Source: Bacteroidota bacterium
Lineage (GTDB): Bacteria > Bacteroidota > Bacteroidia > Chitinophagales > Chitinophagaceae
Assembly (NCBI GenBank): GCA_023426425.1
Contig: JAFAAT010000022.1
Span: 1-24,682 of the forward strand
Length of the DNA: 24,682 nucleotides
Direction of reading: 5' to 3'
Below, one piece after another: positions 5,837 through 14,314 of this stretch (within the stretch, counting starts at the first letter, position 1; the number at the start of each line of letters is the position of its first letter). The notes under the pieces are model-generated. The model was not told the DNA's origin. It did no database searches and saw only the letters and a program-made list of their open reading frames with translations. Position numbers and translations under genes: made by a program.

Positions 5837-8800
5837 CTACCGGATCAGGATGATGTCGCCTTTGAATTCTTTGATGTTGGTCCGCTTGTTACCACAGATA
5901 ACTTGTAAATAGTAAAAATAGGTTCCTACTTCCTGCGGTACCCCATTGTGATACCCATCCCAGTGACTGTTTCTGTTAATCGCAGTAAATACCTTTTCAC
6001 CAAAGCGGTTGTATATCGCAAACTCCAGCAGCTCCATATCGCCTTTATAGGAAACCTTCACATTGTCATTACGGCCGTCATTATTGGGAGTGAAGGCGTC
6101 CGGAACAAAGACAGTACAGCAGTCATCATAGGTCACTTCTGCAGACGCAGTATCAGAACATCCATTCACGTCCTCAACTCGCACAGAATATCTCCCATTC
6201 GAGAGGCCGGTTGCTGTTTGCTCATGTTGTTCCGGAACGGTTGACCAGGCATAAGTGTATGGCTCTGTACCCCCGGTCACCACTGCCTGGACCGCACCAC
6301 CATCATCCAGGCCAATACAGTCATTATGCGTAACCCTTGGGTTTATTGCAAGTACTTGTGGCGCGGGAACAACTACCAGGGAGTCCTTTTTACAGCCTTT
6401 GGCATCTTCAATTTCGATCAAATGTGCCTCACTCGTGAGGTTGCTGAACACAGGATTCAAACTAAACTGTCCGCCGTCTAGCGCAAACATCAGCGGTTGA
6501 TTTCCTCCCGAGGCATGCACAGTAATTGCACCATCAGTTGCACCAAAGCAGGAAGCAGATTTTATTCCAAAGCTGTCAATTATGATCGGTGGGTAGCCTG
6601 TCAGCTGGAGTGTAGTGTCTATAAGGCAGTTGTTATGATCCCTTATCGAAAACAGGTATGACCCCGCAGCTAATTGCGGAAAGCTGGGGCTGGACCCAAA
6701 AGATCCCGTTCCTAATGCAAATTCGTAAGGCAAGGTGCCTCCTAAACCAGAGATTGTCACTCGTCCATCAGTATACCCTTCACAGGTCGGATGGGTAATC
6801 TCGAAAGAACCAAAAACAAGCTGTGGTGGTTCCGACAGAGTTATCGTCGTATCGTTTGTGCAGCCATTGTTATCCATCACCTGTATCAGATGTGGGCCCG
6901 CATTTAGACCAGAGAGCGTACTGGAGGTTTGGAACGCACCTCCATCAGCTGCATATTGGTAGTTTGGCGTTCCACCACCCGCCTGCACTACAACAAAACC
7001 AGAGTTCTCTCCCGCACATTTCGGATCTGAAATGGAAACAGACACCTGCAGCGGTGTAGGTTCATTCAACACAACCACTGTATCCTTTGTACATCCATTG
7101 GCGTCTTTAACATGCAGTATATAGCTGCCTTTGGAAAGACCAGAAAATGCATTTGTTGGACTAAAAGGACCGGCATCAAGCGCATAAGTGTAACCAGGTG
7201 TGCCTCCTGTTCCACTCAGCTGAATCTCCCCATCATTTCCTCCATGGCAGGATGGTTCCGTAGCAGACACAGTCACTCTTAATGCAGTAGGTTGGGAAAC
7301 TAAAATGTTAGTGTCTTTGATGCACCCATTTGCATCTTTGATTTTCAGGTTATAGCTACCAGCAGCAAGGTTTGTGAAGGAGTTTGTACTAGTGAATGCA
7401 CTTGACCCTATAGCAAAAGTATAAGGGCTTGTTCCTCCAAACGGAGTCACAGTAAAGCTTCCGTTTGACTCGTTAATGCAAAGCACATTACTCACCGTTA
7501 CCGTACCAGCAATATTAAGTGAGTCGGTTATGGTTATTGTGGTGTCTTTGATACAGCCATTGTTGTCTTTTACATGGAAGACGTAGCTGCCGGCAGCAAG
7601 TGGTGAAAACACAGGTGAAGCAGAATAGGGCCCTGAGCCGACCGCATACTGGTACGGTGCAGCACCATTAGTAGCGGAAAGGGAAACACTTCCATTGGCC
7701 AATGTTGCACAAACAGGCCGCTGAATCGTTGCTGAAGGAATTATAGACGGTGGGACGACAAGCACCACAGTGGTATCCTTTGTGCAATCATTCGCATCCT
7801 TTACTCTGAGCGTATAAGTACCGGCAGCGAGATTATTGAACACAGGACTGGAAGAATAGGGGCCTGTTCCCAACGCATACTGGAACGGCGGCTGACCAGC
7901 AGATGGTGCGGCTGTAATAGAGCCGTTGTTACCTCCAGCACATGTAGGGTTGGCTTTTGAAAATCCCGCTATGATTGCTGGTGGCGGCGACACCGTCACC
8001 ACCGTATCTCGAAAACAACCTATCCCGTCAGTGACCCTCACGGTAAACGTGTTTGGAGGCAGACTATCAATCTGTGGGTTACTGATGTTGCTGATGGAGT
8101 GGAATATGGTAGAACCAAAATAGGTGGTTAATGAGAAAGGAGCCGTACCAATTGGGCTGACTTGAAAAATGCCTTTCTTGAAGCACGTAGCTCCTTGAAC
8201 AAGCGAATAGGTGAAATTCGGTTTCGGTGCGACTACTACAGTATAAGCAACTGTTTGTTTACTCGCCAATGGACAGCCGTCGTCTGTATAGGTTATAAAA
8301 AAAGTGTAGTTGCCAGGTGCCACATTCGAAGCATTCCATGAAAACGTAATGGCAGGACTGTTCGTGCCATTCCCTGAAATATTTAAACTCGCGCCCACTG
8401 GCAATCCTGCATAAGTGATGGTAATATTATTTCCATCAAGATCGGCAGGCGTTATGTTATATGAAAAGTTCGACTGGCTCGCACACACTCTCACAGTATT
8501 AGGGTTAATGAGGACACCACCGATTGGATTGCCAATGCTGCCGCCCGGCGGGTTGTTGTTACAGTTGTTAAGCACCACAAAAGTCATTTCTCTCATACTG
8601 CTTCCAACCATCACTCCATTACGGTATTCTTCTACTTTCCCTACCACCAATGCGTTCTGAACAAGATTCGGCGTAAAGTTCAGCTGTCCGGTACTGGTAC
8701 TAAAGGAAAAAGTCGTAGGCGCGGTGGCAAGAGGTTGCGCAGCAGTAAATGGAGCAATATAGGTTACCGGAAACCCACCTTGTACAAGTCCCGGCACCAA

Positions 8801-9418
8801 TGCAAAGCTCAGACCATCATTATTCGGATCAACAGCCCCGGGGTTATATTGCGCAGGTTTGTTGATGCAGAAAAATGGAGTGGGGATAGTAGTATAGGTA
8901 GCAGAAGAGTTTGGTCCGTTGAGGTTATTCAGCGTTGCCTCCAGGCTCATAAGGGTGCCACTGAAGATGTTAGTGATGGTGTTGCTCCTGCCTGCAACCG
9001 TATTGTTCATGAATTCACCGGTAAATCGAAACAGCCAGCTGGAAGAAGGTGCAAGCGTTACCGTGCCCGAATAAATAAACCGTCGAACCCCAGGTACCGT
9101 CCCGCCATTGCAGGTGGTATTATTAATCTGCGACGGACAAACCGGCGTTACCTCAATCCCGGTGCTGGTTGCACTCAGGTAGATTGTCTGGTGGTGAAAA
9201 CCATTGTTGAATATCTGAATCTCAGGAGTGGCCGTATAAAGCCCATTAAACGCCAGCGGGCTTCCGCTACAGTCGCCATACGCCGCCAGGTTAATAGAGT
9301 ACGTATTACCGGACACATGGGTGTAGTAAATGTCGGCACCGAAGAGGTGGGTGGCGTGGCTTCGGCTTGGCGCCAATCCCAGAATTAGAGCTATCAGAAC
9401 ACGCAGGCGGTGTGGCAT
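5837..9418 (-). CDS. Large secreted protein with SprB repeats and type IX secretion type-B C-terminal domain
   Basis: 1193 residues. A signal peptide (about 1-22, MPHRLRVLIALILGLAPSRSHA) is followed by an N-terminal region (23-300) rich in Asn, Thr and Ser (THLFGADIYYTHVSGNTYSI...). An Ig/cadherin-like segment follows (310-396), then one degenerate repeat (407-476) and eight SprB-type repeats (490-1095) ending in motifs like VKDANGCTKDTTVVL. The last 92 residues (VFVPDAFTPNNDGRND..., YNRFGEKVF, WDGYHNGV, GTYFYYLQVICGNKR, FKGDIILIR) are the gliding-motility-associated type-B sorting domain recognised by the type IX secretion system. The protein should therefore be exported to the cell surface or medium, as an adhesin or motility-type surface protein. 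No PorP/SprF-like partner is adjacent. It is transcribed alone; no sound promoter or terminator was found. Confidence 0.92.
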   Translation of the reverse strand: MPHRLRVLIALILGLAPSRSHATHLFGADIYYTHVSGNTYSINLAAYGDCSGSPLAFNGLYTATPEIQIFNNGFHHQTIYLSATSTGIEVTPVCPSQINNTTCNGGTVPGVRRFIYSGTVTLAPSSSWLFRFTGEFMNNTVAGRSNTITNIFSGTLMSLEATLNNLNGPNSSATYTTIPTPFFCINKPAQYNPGAVDPNNDGLSFALVPGLVQGGFPVTYIAPFTAAQPLATAPTTFSFSTSTGQLNFTPNLVQNALVVGKVEEYRNGVMVGSSMREMTFVVLNNCNNNPPGGSIGNPIGGVLINPNTVRVCASQSNFSYNITPADLDGNNITITYAGLPVGASLNISGNGTNSPAITFSWNASNVAPGNYTFFITYTDDGCPLASKQTVAYTVVVAPKPNFTYSLVQGATCFKKGIFQVSPIGTAPFSLTTYFGSTIFHSISNISNPQIDSLPPNTFTVRVTDGIGCFRDTVVTVSPPPAIIAGFSKANPTCAGGNNGSITAAPSAGQPPFQYALGTGPYSSSPVFNNLAAGTYTLRVKDANDCTKDTTVVLVVPPSIIPSATIQRPVCATLANGSVSLSATNGAAPYQYAVGSGPYSASPVFSPLAAGSYVFHVKDNNGCIKDTTITITDSLNIAGTVTVSNVLCINESNGSFTVTPFGGTSPYTFAIGSSAFTSTNSFTNLAAGSYNLKIKDANGCIKDTNILVSQPTALRVTVSATEPSCHGGNDGEIQLSGTGGTPGYTYALDAGPFSPTNAFSGLSKGSYILHVKDANGCTKDTVVVLNEPTPLQVSVSISDPKCAGENSGFVVVQAGGGTPNYQYAADGGAFQTSSTLSGLNAGPHLIQVMDNNGCTNDTTITLSEPPQLVFGSFEITHPTCEGYTDGRVTISGLGGTLPYEFALGTGSFGSSPSFPQLAAGSYLFSIRDHNNCLIDTTLQLTGYPPIIIDSFGIKSASCFGATDGAITVHASGGNQPLMFALDGGQFSLNPVFSNLTSEAHLIEIEDAKGCKKDSLVVVPAPQVLAINPRVTHNDCIGLDDGGAVQAVVTGGTEPYTYAWSTVPEQHEQTATGLSNGRYSVRVEDVNGCSDTASAEVTYDDCCTVFVPDAFTPNNDGRNDNVKVSYKGDMELLEFAIYNRFGEKVFTAINRNSHWDGYHNGVPQEVGTYFYYLQVICGNKRTNIKEFKGDIILIR
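6134..7951 (-). repeat. Eight SprB-type coding repeats, period about 231 bp
   Basis: In-frame repeats of 77-78 residues (residues 490-1095 of the large protein). Each begins near a Cys in a (P/A/N)xC(A/H/E/I)xxx(N/D)G motif and ends near a second Cys in a D.N(G/N)C..DT motif. The Cys pairs are 493/545, 570/622, 647/699, 724/776, 801/853, 879/931, 957/1009 and 1034/1087, seven of eight exactly 52 residues apart. The DNA copies have diverged well beyond simple tandem duplication. A ninth, decayed copy precedes them (C412/C468). Confidence 0.85.
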
Positions 9419-9809
9419 TTGCGATATTTGTTGTGTATATTCAAATATTACTAACGAAGCTATAGTATTTAGTTTAATCTCGACGAAAAGTGTTTAGCGA
9501 TTGTGTTGAAAGACAGATTACTCACGTGAATTAGTTAGGCTATAGTGTCAGGTATTTGTCTAAAAAATGCACCTTCCCGATACATTTTGAAGTATGTTAT
9601 CCGGGGCGTCTACGGAAAGGAGTGTTCACGAATGCATAAATGATTCAACTTCGCCCCGTCGCAAATGTCAGACTTATAAAATACTTTCAGCCAACTTGTA
9701 GTTGATTTCTATCTTTAAAGAAAACTTGTGTGGTGAACTGGTCTTTTGAGGTTGGTCTATCATCTTTTTGCCAGTGTTTTCATTAGCACGTAATCTTAAT
9801 CGGATAGTA
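9419..9809. other. 391-bp gap at the left border of the polysaccharide cluster
   Basis: It separates the minus-strand repeat protein from the plus-strand methyltransferase, so it must carry two divergent promoters. A clear base shift to AT-rich begins here. One long-range inverted repeat, CGGGGCG (9602-9608) / CGCCCCG (9652-9658), brackets 43 bases. TATCTTTA at 9710-9717 is one base off the -7 consensus on the plus strand. No gene, IS end or integration site was recognised. Confidence 0.5.
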
Positions 9810-10490
9810 ATGAAGCTCATTTTTCTTAATGCTATTAACACAGTAATTGACCTGTTGTTCAGAAACCGAAAATTATATTTGACGACTTCGCTTCAGTTTC
9901 GAAAACGATCGACTTCATTTGCAAAAAATTCATTTGATTATGTTAGGTTATCGACGTTGGAAATTCTTAACGATGAGGTGAAAGAAAGGAAAGTAGAAGG
10001 AAGTATAGCTGAGCTTGGCGTTTACAAAGGAGATTTCGCTCAACACCTAAATTTCCTCTTTCCTGAACGAAAACTTTATTTATTTGATACTTTTGAGGGG
10101 TTTCATCCCAGAGATCGGGCACTGGAAAAAAAGCTCAAGTTTTCTGGTGCAGACCAAGATTTTTCCGATACTTCCGTTAACTACGTTATCTCAAAGATGC
10201 CATATCCGGAACAGTGCGTAGTAAAAAAAGGTTATTTCCCAGAAACCGCCAACGGTTTAGACGAAACTTTTGCAATTGTGAGTATTGATACAGATTTGTA
10301 TGAACCAATCTACGAAGGGCTCAAATATTTCTATCCGCGGCTCTCTGTAGGGGGATACATATTAGTCCACGACTATAACAATGATCTTTACAAAGGCGCG
10401 AAACAGGCCGTAAGAGATTTCTGTCTCAAAAACGGAGTACCTTACGTTCCCGTTCCGGATAGTGCCGGCTCAGTGATAATTTCAAGGTAA
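9810..10490 (+). CDS. TylF/MycF-family O-methyltransferase
   Basis: 226 residues from ATG 9810. The frame is open upstream to TTG 9768, but that start would need a rare codon and adds 14 residues with no match to the family. The core is the TylF/macrocin O-methyltransferase type: ELGVYKGDFAQHLN (68-81) is the S-adenosylmethionine-binding loop, KLYLFDTFEGF (88-98) the next strand with the acidic ribose contact, and SIDTDLYEPIYEGLKYFYPRLSVGGYILVHDY (158-189) carries the metal-binding Asp residues. Such enzymes methylate sugar hydroxyls in antibiotics and surface glycans. Here it lies at the left end of the polysaccharide cluster, so a sugar of the repeat unit is the likely substrate. It converges with the flippase gene. 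Confidence 0.85.
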   Translation: MKLIFLNAINTVIDLLFRNRKLYLTTSLQFRKRSTSFAKNSFDYVRLSTLEILNDEVKERKVEGSIAELGVYKGDFAQHLNFLFPERKLYLFDTFEGFHPRDRALEKKLKFSGADQDFSDTSVNYVISKMPYPEQCVVKKGYFPETANGLDETFAIVSIDTDLYEPIYEGLKYFYPRLSVGGYILVHDYNNDLYKGAKQAVRDFCLKNGVPYVPVPDSAGSVIISR

Positions 10491-10759
10491 ATACTAAACT
10501 CAGGAATTCATACTTGAAAGGGGCCACGTTTGCTATTAAATGTTTTGTTATTGGTGAGCTTACATAATATATTCCGCAACTGTTGAACCAAATGACCTCT
10601 ATAGGTTTGAGTAAAAGTGGCGGAAAGTGTTAACACCTTCTGTAGGTAGCACTTAAGTAGTCTTTTCCCTTTTGTGTTATCAAGTCGCTTAATGCAATTT
10701 ATACTATATATCCAAAATCTTTACCTATTTACGTGTATTTAAGCGTTTAAGGACTCAAT

Positions 10760-12250
10760 TCAGAAGAGTTTATTGAAGTTGACCTTTGCTTTTGGGTTTA
10801 AAATATTGAATATGATGAGATTGGCTAAAAAGGAAAAGATACAAGCAAGCATTGCCGAAATTACTATCATACTTTCGAATAATGTCGAAGTAAGCCAAAC
10901 TATACCGGTACAGGTGCTAGTTACGAGTACTGGAACAATCAAGGTACTGACGACAAAGGAAAGCGTTTTTTCTCTTAGGAGTTCTTTAGAAAGAATTGTA
11001 ATAATATACAAGAAGCCGAGTATATTGACGATGAGGTAGGGGATTGCAGCTCCGATAATGCCAAATTTATTGATCGCATACAGGATTCCAGGAATCTGCA
11101 AAAGAATTTGGAATGTATTTTGAATTATGCTGAATCTCGTTTTGCCTTTAGCGAGGAGGAAGTAAAAAGACGTTTGTTGAAGCGCGACAAAAGTATTACC
11201 CATCACAAGACAGCCCATGACGAAAGAGATGTTGTCCATCATATTAGGTTCAACATGAAGGTCTTTCTGCCATAGCTGGAAAATTTCGCGGCCATAGATA
11301 AGGAGGGTTGCACACACTGGTAGTGTAATACTCGCTACAAGAAAGGAAAAGCGGAAAAATACGGGAACAATTTCCCGGATTTTATTTTCCGACACTTTCA
11401 TAGTAAGAAAAGGAAATACCGCGAGAACGATAGGTACAGCTAGTAAATGTGGCGCCTGCGGTAGAACGGTGGCGAGTGCATAGTAGCCATAGTCCAACAG
11501 GGTGAGCAATTTGCTCGTCATCAATTTATCGGTTTGCAGATTTAGAGCTGAAAGTGTGGCTACGAAAAACATTCCCGCAAGGTAATTTCTAATATCCAAG
11601 GGAATAGTAGACAAAGTTAATTTGCTAGAGTCCGGTTTTCCCTGCGAGAAAACAGCGTACCGCGAATAGATAGTATATAGCAGATTGCAGAGTGCGAACC
11701 ATGAAAAAAATAGGATGAGGTTACCTTGGGCCTGAGAAAGTAAAAGGATTCCACCTACACTGCGTACGACCTGAGTAAAAAGGATGATAATTCCGACCCT
11801 TGCTTGTTGTTGGAGACCCATCAGGGCACCGTGGTAGATGATTGGAATTAGTTGCAGGCTGACAGCTACGCCAATAAGCCGGATGTACACCACGAGTTGG
11901 TTGGAAGCTAAGGTATGTGCCCTAAGCCAGTTCTCAGCAATTTCTTCGGCAAATACTTGTATAAGCGCTGTGATAAACAGACAAAGGGCAAAGTAAATTT
12001 TCTCAAACAGTTTTAGAAGGCTTAGTTTGTAGTTAATTGTGTTGGTTTTGGCAAATTCTCGGTCTATCGCAGATGCTATGCCAATATCGGCAAGCGTCAC
12101 GATACCAAACACTACATTGTAGAAATAGATGATTGCATAATTTTCAATGCCGACAAGGTTGATGTATATCGGAGTGAAAAAATAAAGGATAACCAGGGAA
12201 AAGACTCGGCTTCCATAATTTGCAATTATATTTACTAAAGGTTTAGTCAT
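10760..12250 (-). CDS. Wzx-type polysaccharide flippase
   Basis: 496 residues, strongly hydrophobic with about 12-14 transmembrane helices and an N-terminus typical of the MOP/PST flippase family (NIIANYGSRVFSLVILYFFTPIYINLVGIENYAIIYFYNVV, then DIGIASAIDREFAKT). The repeated GxxxYG..AL-type pattern (LLDYGYYALATVLPQAPHLLAVPIVLAVFPFL) near the middle is also family-like. It should move lipid-linked oligosaccharide repeat units across the inner membrane. It is on the opposite strand to both neighbours: convergent with the methyltransferase, divergent from the GT9-like gene. The flippase class is clear; calling it Wzx follows from the polymerase, chain-length and export genes nearby. ATG 12250 is the only good start. 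Confidence 0.9.
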   Translation of the reverse strand: MTKPLVNIIANYGSRVFSLVILYFFTPIYINLVGIENYAIIYFYNVVFGIVTLADIGIASAIDREFAKTNTINYKLSLLKLFEKIYFALCLFITALIQVFAEEIAENWLRAHTLASNQLVVYIRLIGVAVSLQLIPIIYHGALMGLQQQARVGIIILFTQVVRSVGGILLLSQAQGNLILFFSWFALCNLLYTIYSRYAVFSQGKPDSSKLTLSTIPLDIRNYLAGMFFVATLSALNLQTDKLMTSKLLTLLDYGYYALATVLPQAPHLLAVPIVLAVFPFLTMKVSENKIREIVPVFFRFSFLVASITLPVCATLLIYGREIFQLWQKDLHVEPNMMDNISFVMGCLVMGNTFVALQQTSFYFLLAKGKTRFSIIQNTFQILLQIPGILYAINKFGIIGAAIPYLIVNILGFLYIITILSKELLREKTLSFVVSTLIVPVLVTSTCTGIVWLTSTLFESMIVISAMLACIFSFLANLIIFNILNPKAKVNFNKLF

Positions 12251-12391
12251 ATCACTCCAAAAAAGTAGTAAAGGCTAAAACTAAAATTTTTGAAGATCAT
12301 CTAATGGAGTGACTGCATCAGATTTCCACAATCTAGAGGATTTTATCTAACAAACAGATCCAATCAAGTATTATAGTTGCACTGAGTATTC

Positions 12392-12399
12392 TATATTTG
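12392..12399 (+). promoter_or_regulatory. TAnnTTTG -7 box upstream of the glycosyltransferase run
   Basis: TATATTTG matches TAnnTTTG exactly and lies about 80 bp before ATG 12479, in the divergent gap between flippase and first transferase. A TTG at 12377-12379 is too close for standard spacing. It would drive the four plus-strand transferase genes. Confidence 0.35.
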
Positions 12400-12478
12400 G
12401 CGTACTTTCATTCTTTCACTTTGTGGTTAAATCACACAGAACATCAATATTTTACGTCCAAAAATTTGATCTTTACTA

Positions 12479-13438
12479 ATGAACAAATTAGGAGTGACAT
12501 ACTTACTGGGCAAATTATATAACGCGATTTTCTTTTGGGTTTATCCCCGGAAAAAGTCTATTGCAGCTAACATACATCTGATAAATTCAGATGCAGAGGA
12601 TAGGACACTAGAATCCGTTCTATTTTATTTCCCGGATATAAAATATATGCATTTTGGAGATCACTTGTTTTTCGAGCCGTTATGCAGATTATTCAAAGTT
12701 AATGGCGTCGATGTTTATGTCGCCCCAATTCCATCAATGGTAGAGTATTTTTCATCACATAAATATAAAATAGCAGACCCTGATAATCACGGTTATAGCT
12801 ACATCATTACTAAACCGGATTTTCTACCCACTATCCGGCACAAAAAAAATATAATATCAATTGAAACTGCGTATGACGGTATAGACAAGCCTCTGGTCGA
12901 ATACCTTATAGATAAGCTTAGCTCATTTTTTAAGCTAACCGCAACAATATCATCAAAACCCCTCTACTTTGAGCGGAAAAATATTAGTAACTACCTAAAA
13001 CTTGATGAAAACACTAAATACATAATATTTAACAACTATATATACTCTGGGCTGTACCGAGTTCCTAAAGCCAAGTTCAAACGGCTCGAAATTTTCTTGT
13101 TACAGTTTATTCGGGACAATCCAGAATATAAAATTATTCATACGGGGAGTAATAAAGATAGAGAAAAAGACAAGGCGAATTATCCATTTGTAAATATCGA
13201 CCTTCGGGGTAAGACTGATATTTATGACCTTTTCGATTTGTGCAAGCTGCCAAATGTCTGTTACTACATTGGATTTGATGGTTTTGTAATGCACCTATTC
13301 TTCCTTCAGGGGAAAAAAGCCTACGTTATGTCGCGGGGCAGATGGTCAGCGAAAGCAAGACATTTTCTTGAAAACTACATTGACCCGCCATTTACTCCTA
13401 CAGCATCAATTCAAGATTTAAAAGTATATATTAGGTAA
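12479..13438 (+). CDS. Glycosyltransferase, GT9/heptosyltransferase-like (divergent)
   Basis: 319 residues. I identify it by pattern rather than by strong similarity. YMHFGDHLFFEPLCRLFK (56-73) resembles the 'GD.L...P.l..L' opening of GT9 (heptosyltransferase-type) GT-B enzymes. KYIIFNNYIYSG followed by IIHTGSNKDRE resembles the start of the nucleotide-sugar domain. CYYIGFDGFVMHLFFLQGKKAYVM (about 261-284) resembles the family's 'IG.D.G..HLA...G.P' motif, with Phe in place of the usual Ser/Ala residues. It is first in a four-gene plus-strand run of transferases, so a role in adding a sugar to the polysaccharide repeat unit is likely. AT-rich codon use matches the cluster. Donor and acceptor are unknown. 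Confidence 0.65.
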   Translation: MNKLGVTYLLGKLYNAIFFWVYPRKKSIAANIHLINSDAEDRTLESVLFYFPDIKYMHFGDHLFFEPLCRLFKVNGVDVYVAPIPSMVEYFSSHKYKIADPDNHGYSYIITKPDFLPTIRHKKNIISIETAYDGIDKPLVEYLIDKLSSFFKLTATISSKPLYFERKNISNYLKLDENTKYIIFNNYIYSGLYRVPKAKFKRLEIFLLQFIRDNPEYKIIHTGSNKDREKDKANYPFVNIDLRGKTDIYDLFDLCKLPNVCYYIGFDGFVMHLFFLQGKKAYVMSRGRWSAKARHFLENYIDPPFTPTASIQDLKVYIR

Positions 13439-13458
13439 ATGCATTCATATGTGGTAAG

Positions 13459-14310
13459 ATGAATTACGAGATGAAAGTTGCTTTTTCAATAGTGACGTAT
13501 AAAGAACGTTTTTGGGAAACGAACGCATTCAAGTCACTAATGCATTCTATTGAGGTTAGTAAATGTAAAAACACTTTTCGCGTCTACATCTTTGATAATA
13601 CGGATTTACCAAAGTGGAAGATAGACTTTCATCTACAAGTCTTTAGCGTTGAGCTCCTGTATTTTCACGATAGTAGCAACCCTGGAATTAGCGTCGCCTA
13701 TAATTTCGTGGCAAAACATGCACAGGGTTTAGGGATAGAGTGGATGGTTTTTTTTGATCAAGACACAACAATTTCGACTGACGCGGTAGACATTTATCTT
13801 GCGAATGCAATCGATTGCCAAACTATAAAAGTCCCTGTTTTATCTAACAAAGGCATGATATACTCGCCGATGAGACATGTTTTGAAAAAAACTATACACG
13901 TAAGGAAAATTGTTCCTGGTATTTATCAATACGCAAATTACGCGTTTGTAAATAGTGGCCTAATGGTTAATCTTAACTTTTATTTCGAACTCGGGGGTTA
14001 TAACGAGTCAATAAGAGTTGACTTTACCGACTTTCAATTTATCGAACGAGTGAGAACAAGGTCTGAAAAGTTTAAAGTACTCCCACTGATTTTTCAGCAC
14101 GAATGTTCCCACGACGAGCGAGATGTCGAGAAGGCCTTAAGTAGATATCGGCTATTCGTAAAAGATTGGAAAGTATGCGAGAGAAGGAAACTGACAGATT
14201 CTATAGGTTATTTTGTTATTGACATTCTTCATTTGGCAAGATTGACGATTAGATTTCGAACTTTAAGATTTGTTTTAACCAATCTTCAAGTGAAGAGACA
14301 AAAAAATTAG
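13459..14310 (+). CDS. Family 2 glycosyltransferase (rhamnosyltransferase-like)
   Basis: 283 residues with a GT-A fold pattern. VAFSIVTYKERF (7-18) starts the nucleotide-binding domain, VYIFDNTD (42-49) is the second strand, NPGISVAYNFVAKHA (74-88) is the signature of GT2 rhamnosyltransferase-type enzymes, and FFDQDTT (98-104) carries the DxD metal site (Asp100, Asp102). VNSGLMVNLNFYFELGGYNESIRVDFTDFQFIERVR fits the acceptor-side '(G)gfde.lfiDyvDvdf..R' region, with conserved acidic residues. It should transfer a deoxysugar from a dTDP-type donor to the growing repeat unit at the inner membrane face; the exact sugar is not readable. It is 20 bp after the previous gene and 4 bp before the next. 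Confidence 0.88.
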   Translation: MNYEMKVAFSIVTYKERFWETNAFKSLMHSIEVSKCKNTFRVYIFDNTDLPKWKIDFHLQVFSVELLYFHDSSNPGISVAYNFVAKHAQGLGIEWMVFFDQDTTISTDAVDIYLANAIDCQTIKVPVLSNKGMIYSPMRHVLKKTIHVRKIVPGIYQYANYAFVNSGLMVNLNFYFELGGYNESIRVDFTDFQFIERVRTRSEKFKVLPLIFQHECSHDERDVEKALSRYRLFVKDWKVCERRKLTDSIGYFVIDILHLARLTIRFRTLRFVLTNLQVKRQKN

Positions 14311-14314
14311 TTGT

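Noticed and set aside
5948..6244. Long frames on the plus strand within the SprB-repeat gene and similar antisense frames in other genes
   Set aside because: The opposite strand has a clear protein with domain matches throughout; the antisense translations have no family features and biased composition.
9602..9658. Inverted repeat CGGGGCG/CGCCCCG at the polysaccharide border as a possible insertion-element end or attachment site
   Set aside because: The arms are only 7 bp and 43 bp apart, there is no flanking duplication and no transposase or integrase gene.
9640..9705. 21-codon ORF behind an AAAGGAG motif
   Set aside because: The motif is 20 or more bases from the ATG that opens the longer frame, and the peptide has no recognisable features.
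9768..9809. TTG start 14 codons upstream of the methyltransferase ATG
   Set aside because: The added residues do not look like the family N-terminus and would require a rare start codon, while ATG 9810 gives the normal length.
10583..10609. TTG plus TAGGTTTG promoter-like pair on the plus strand
   Set aside because: It points into the 3' end of the opposing flippase gene with nothing to transcribe; boxes of this kind are expected several times by chance in AT-rich sequence.
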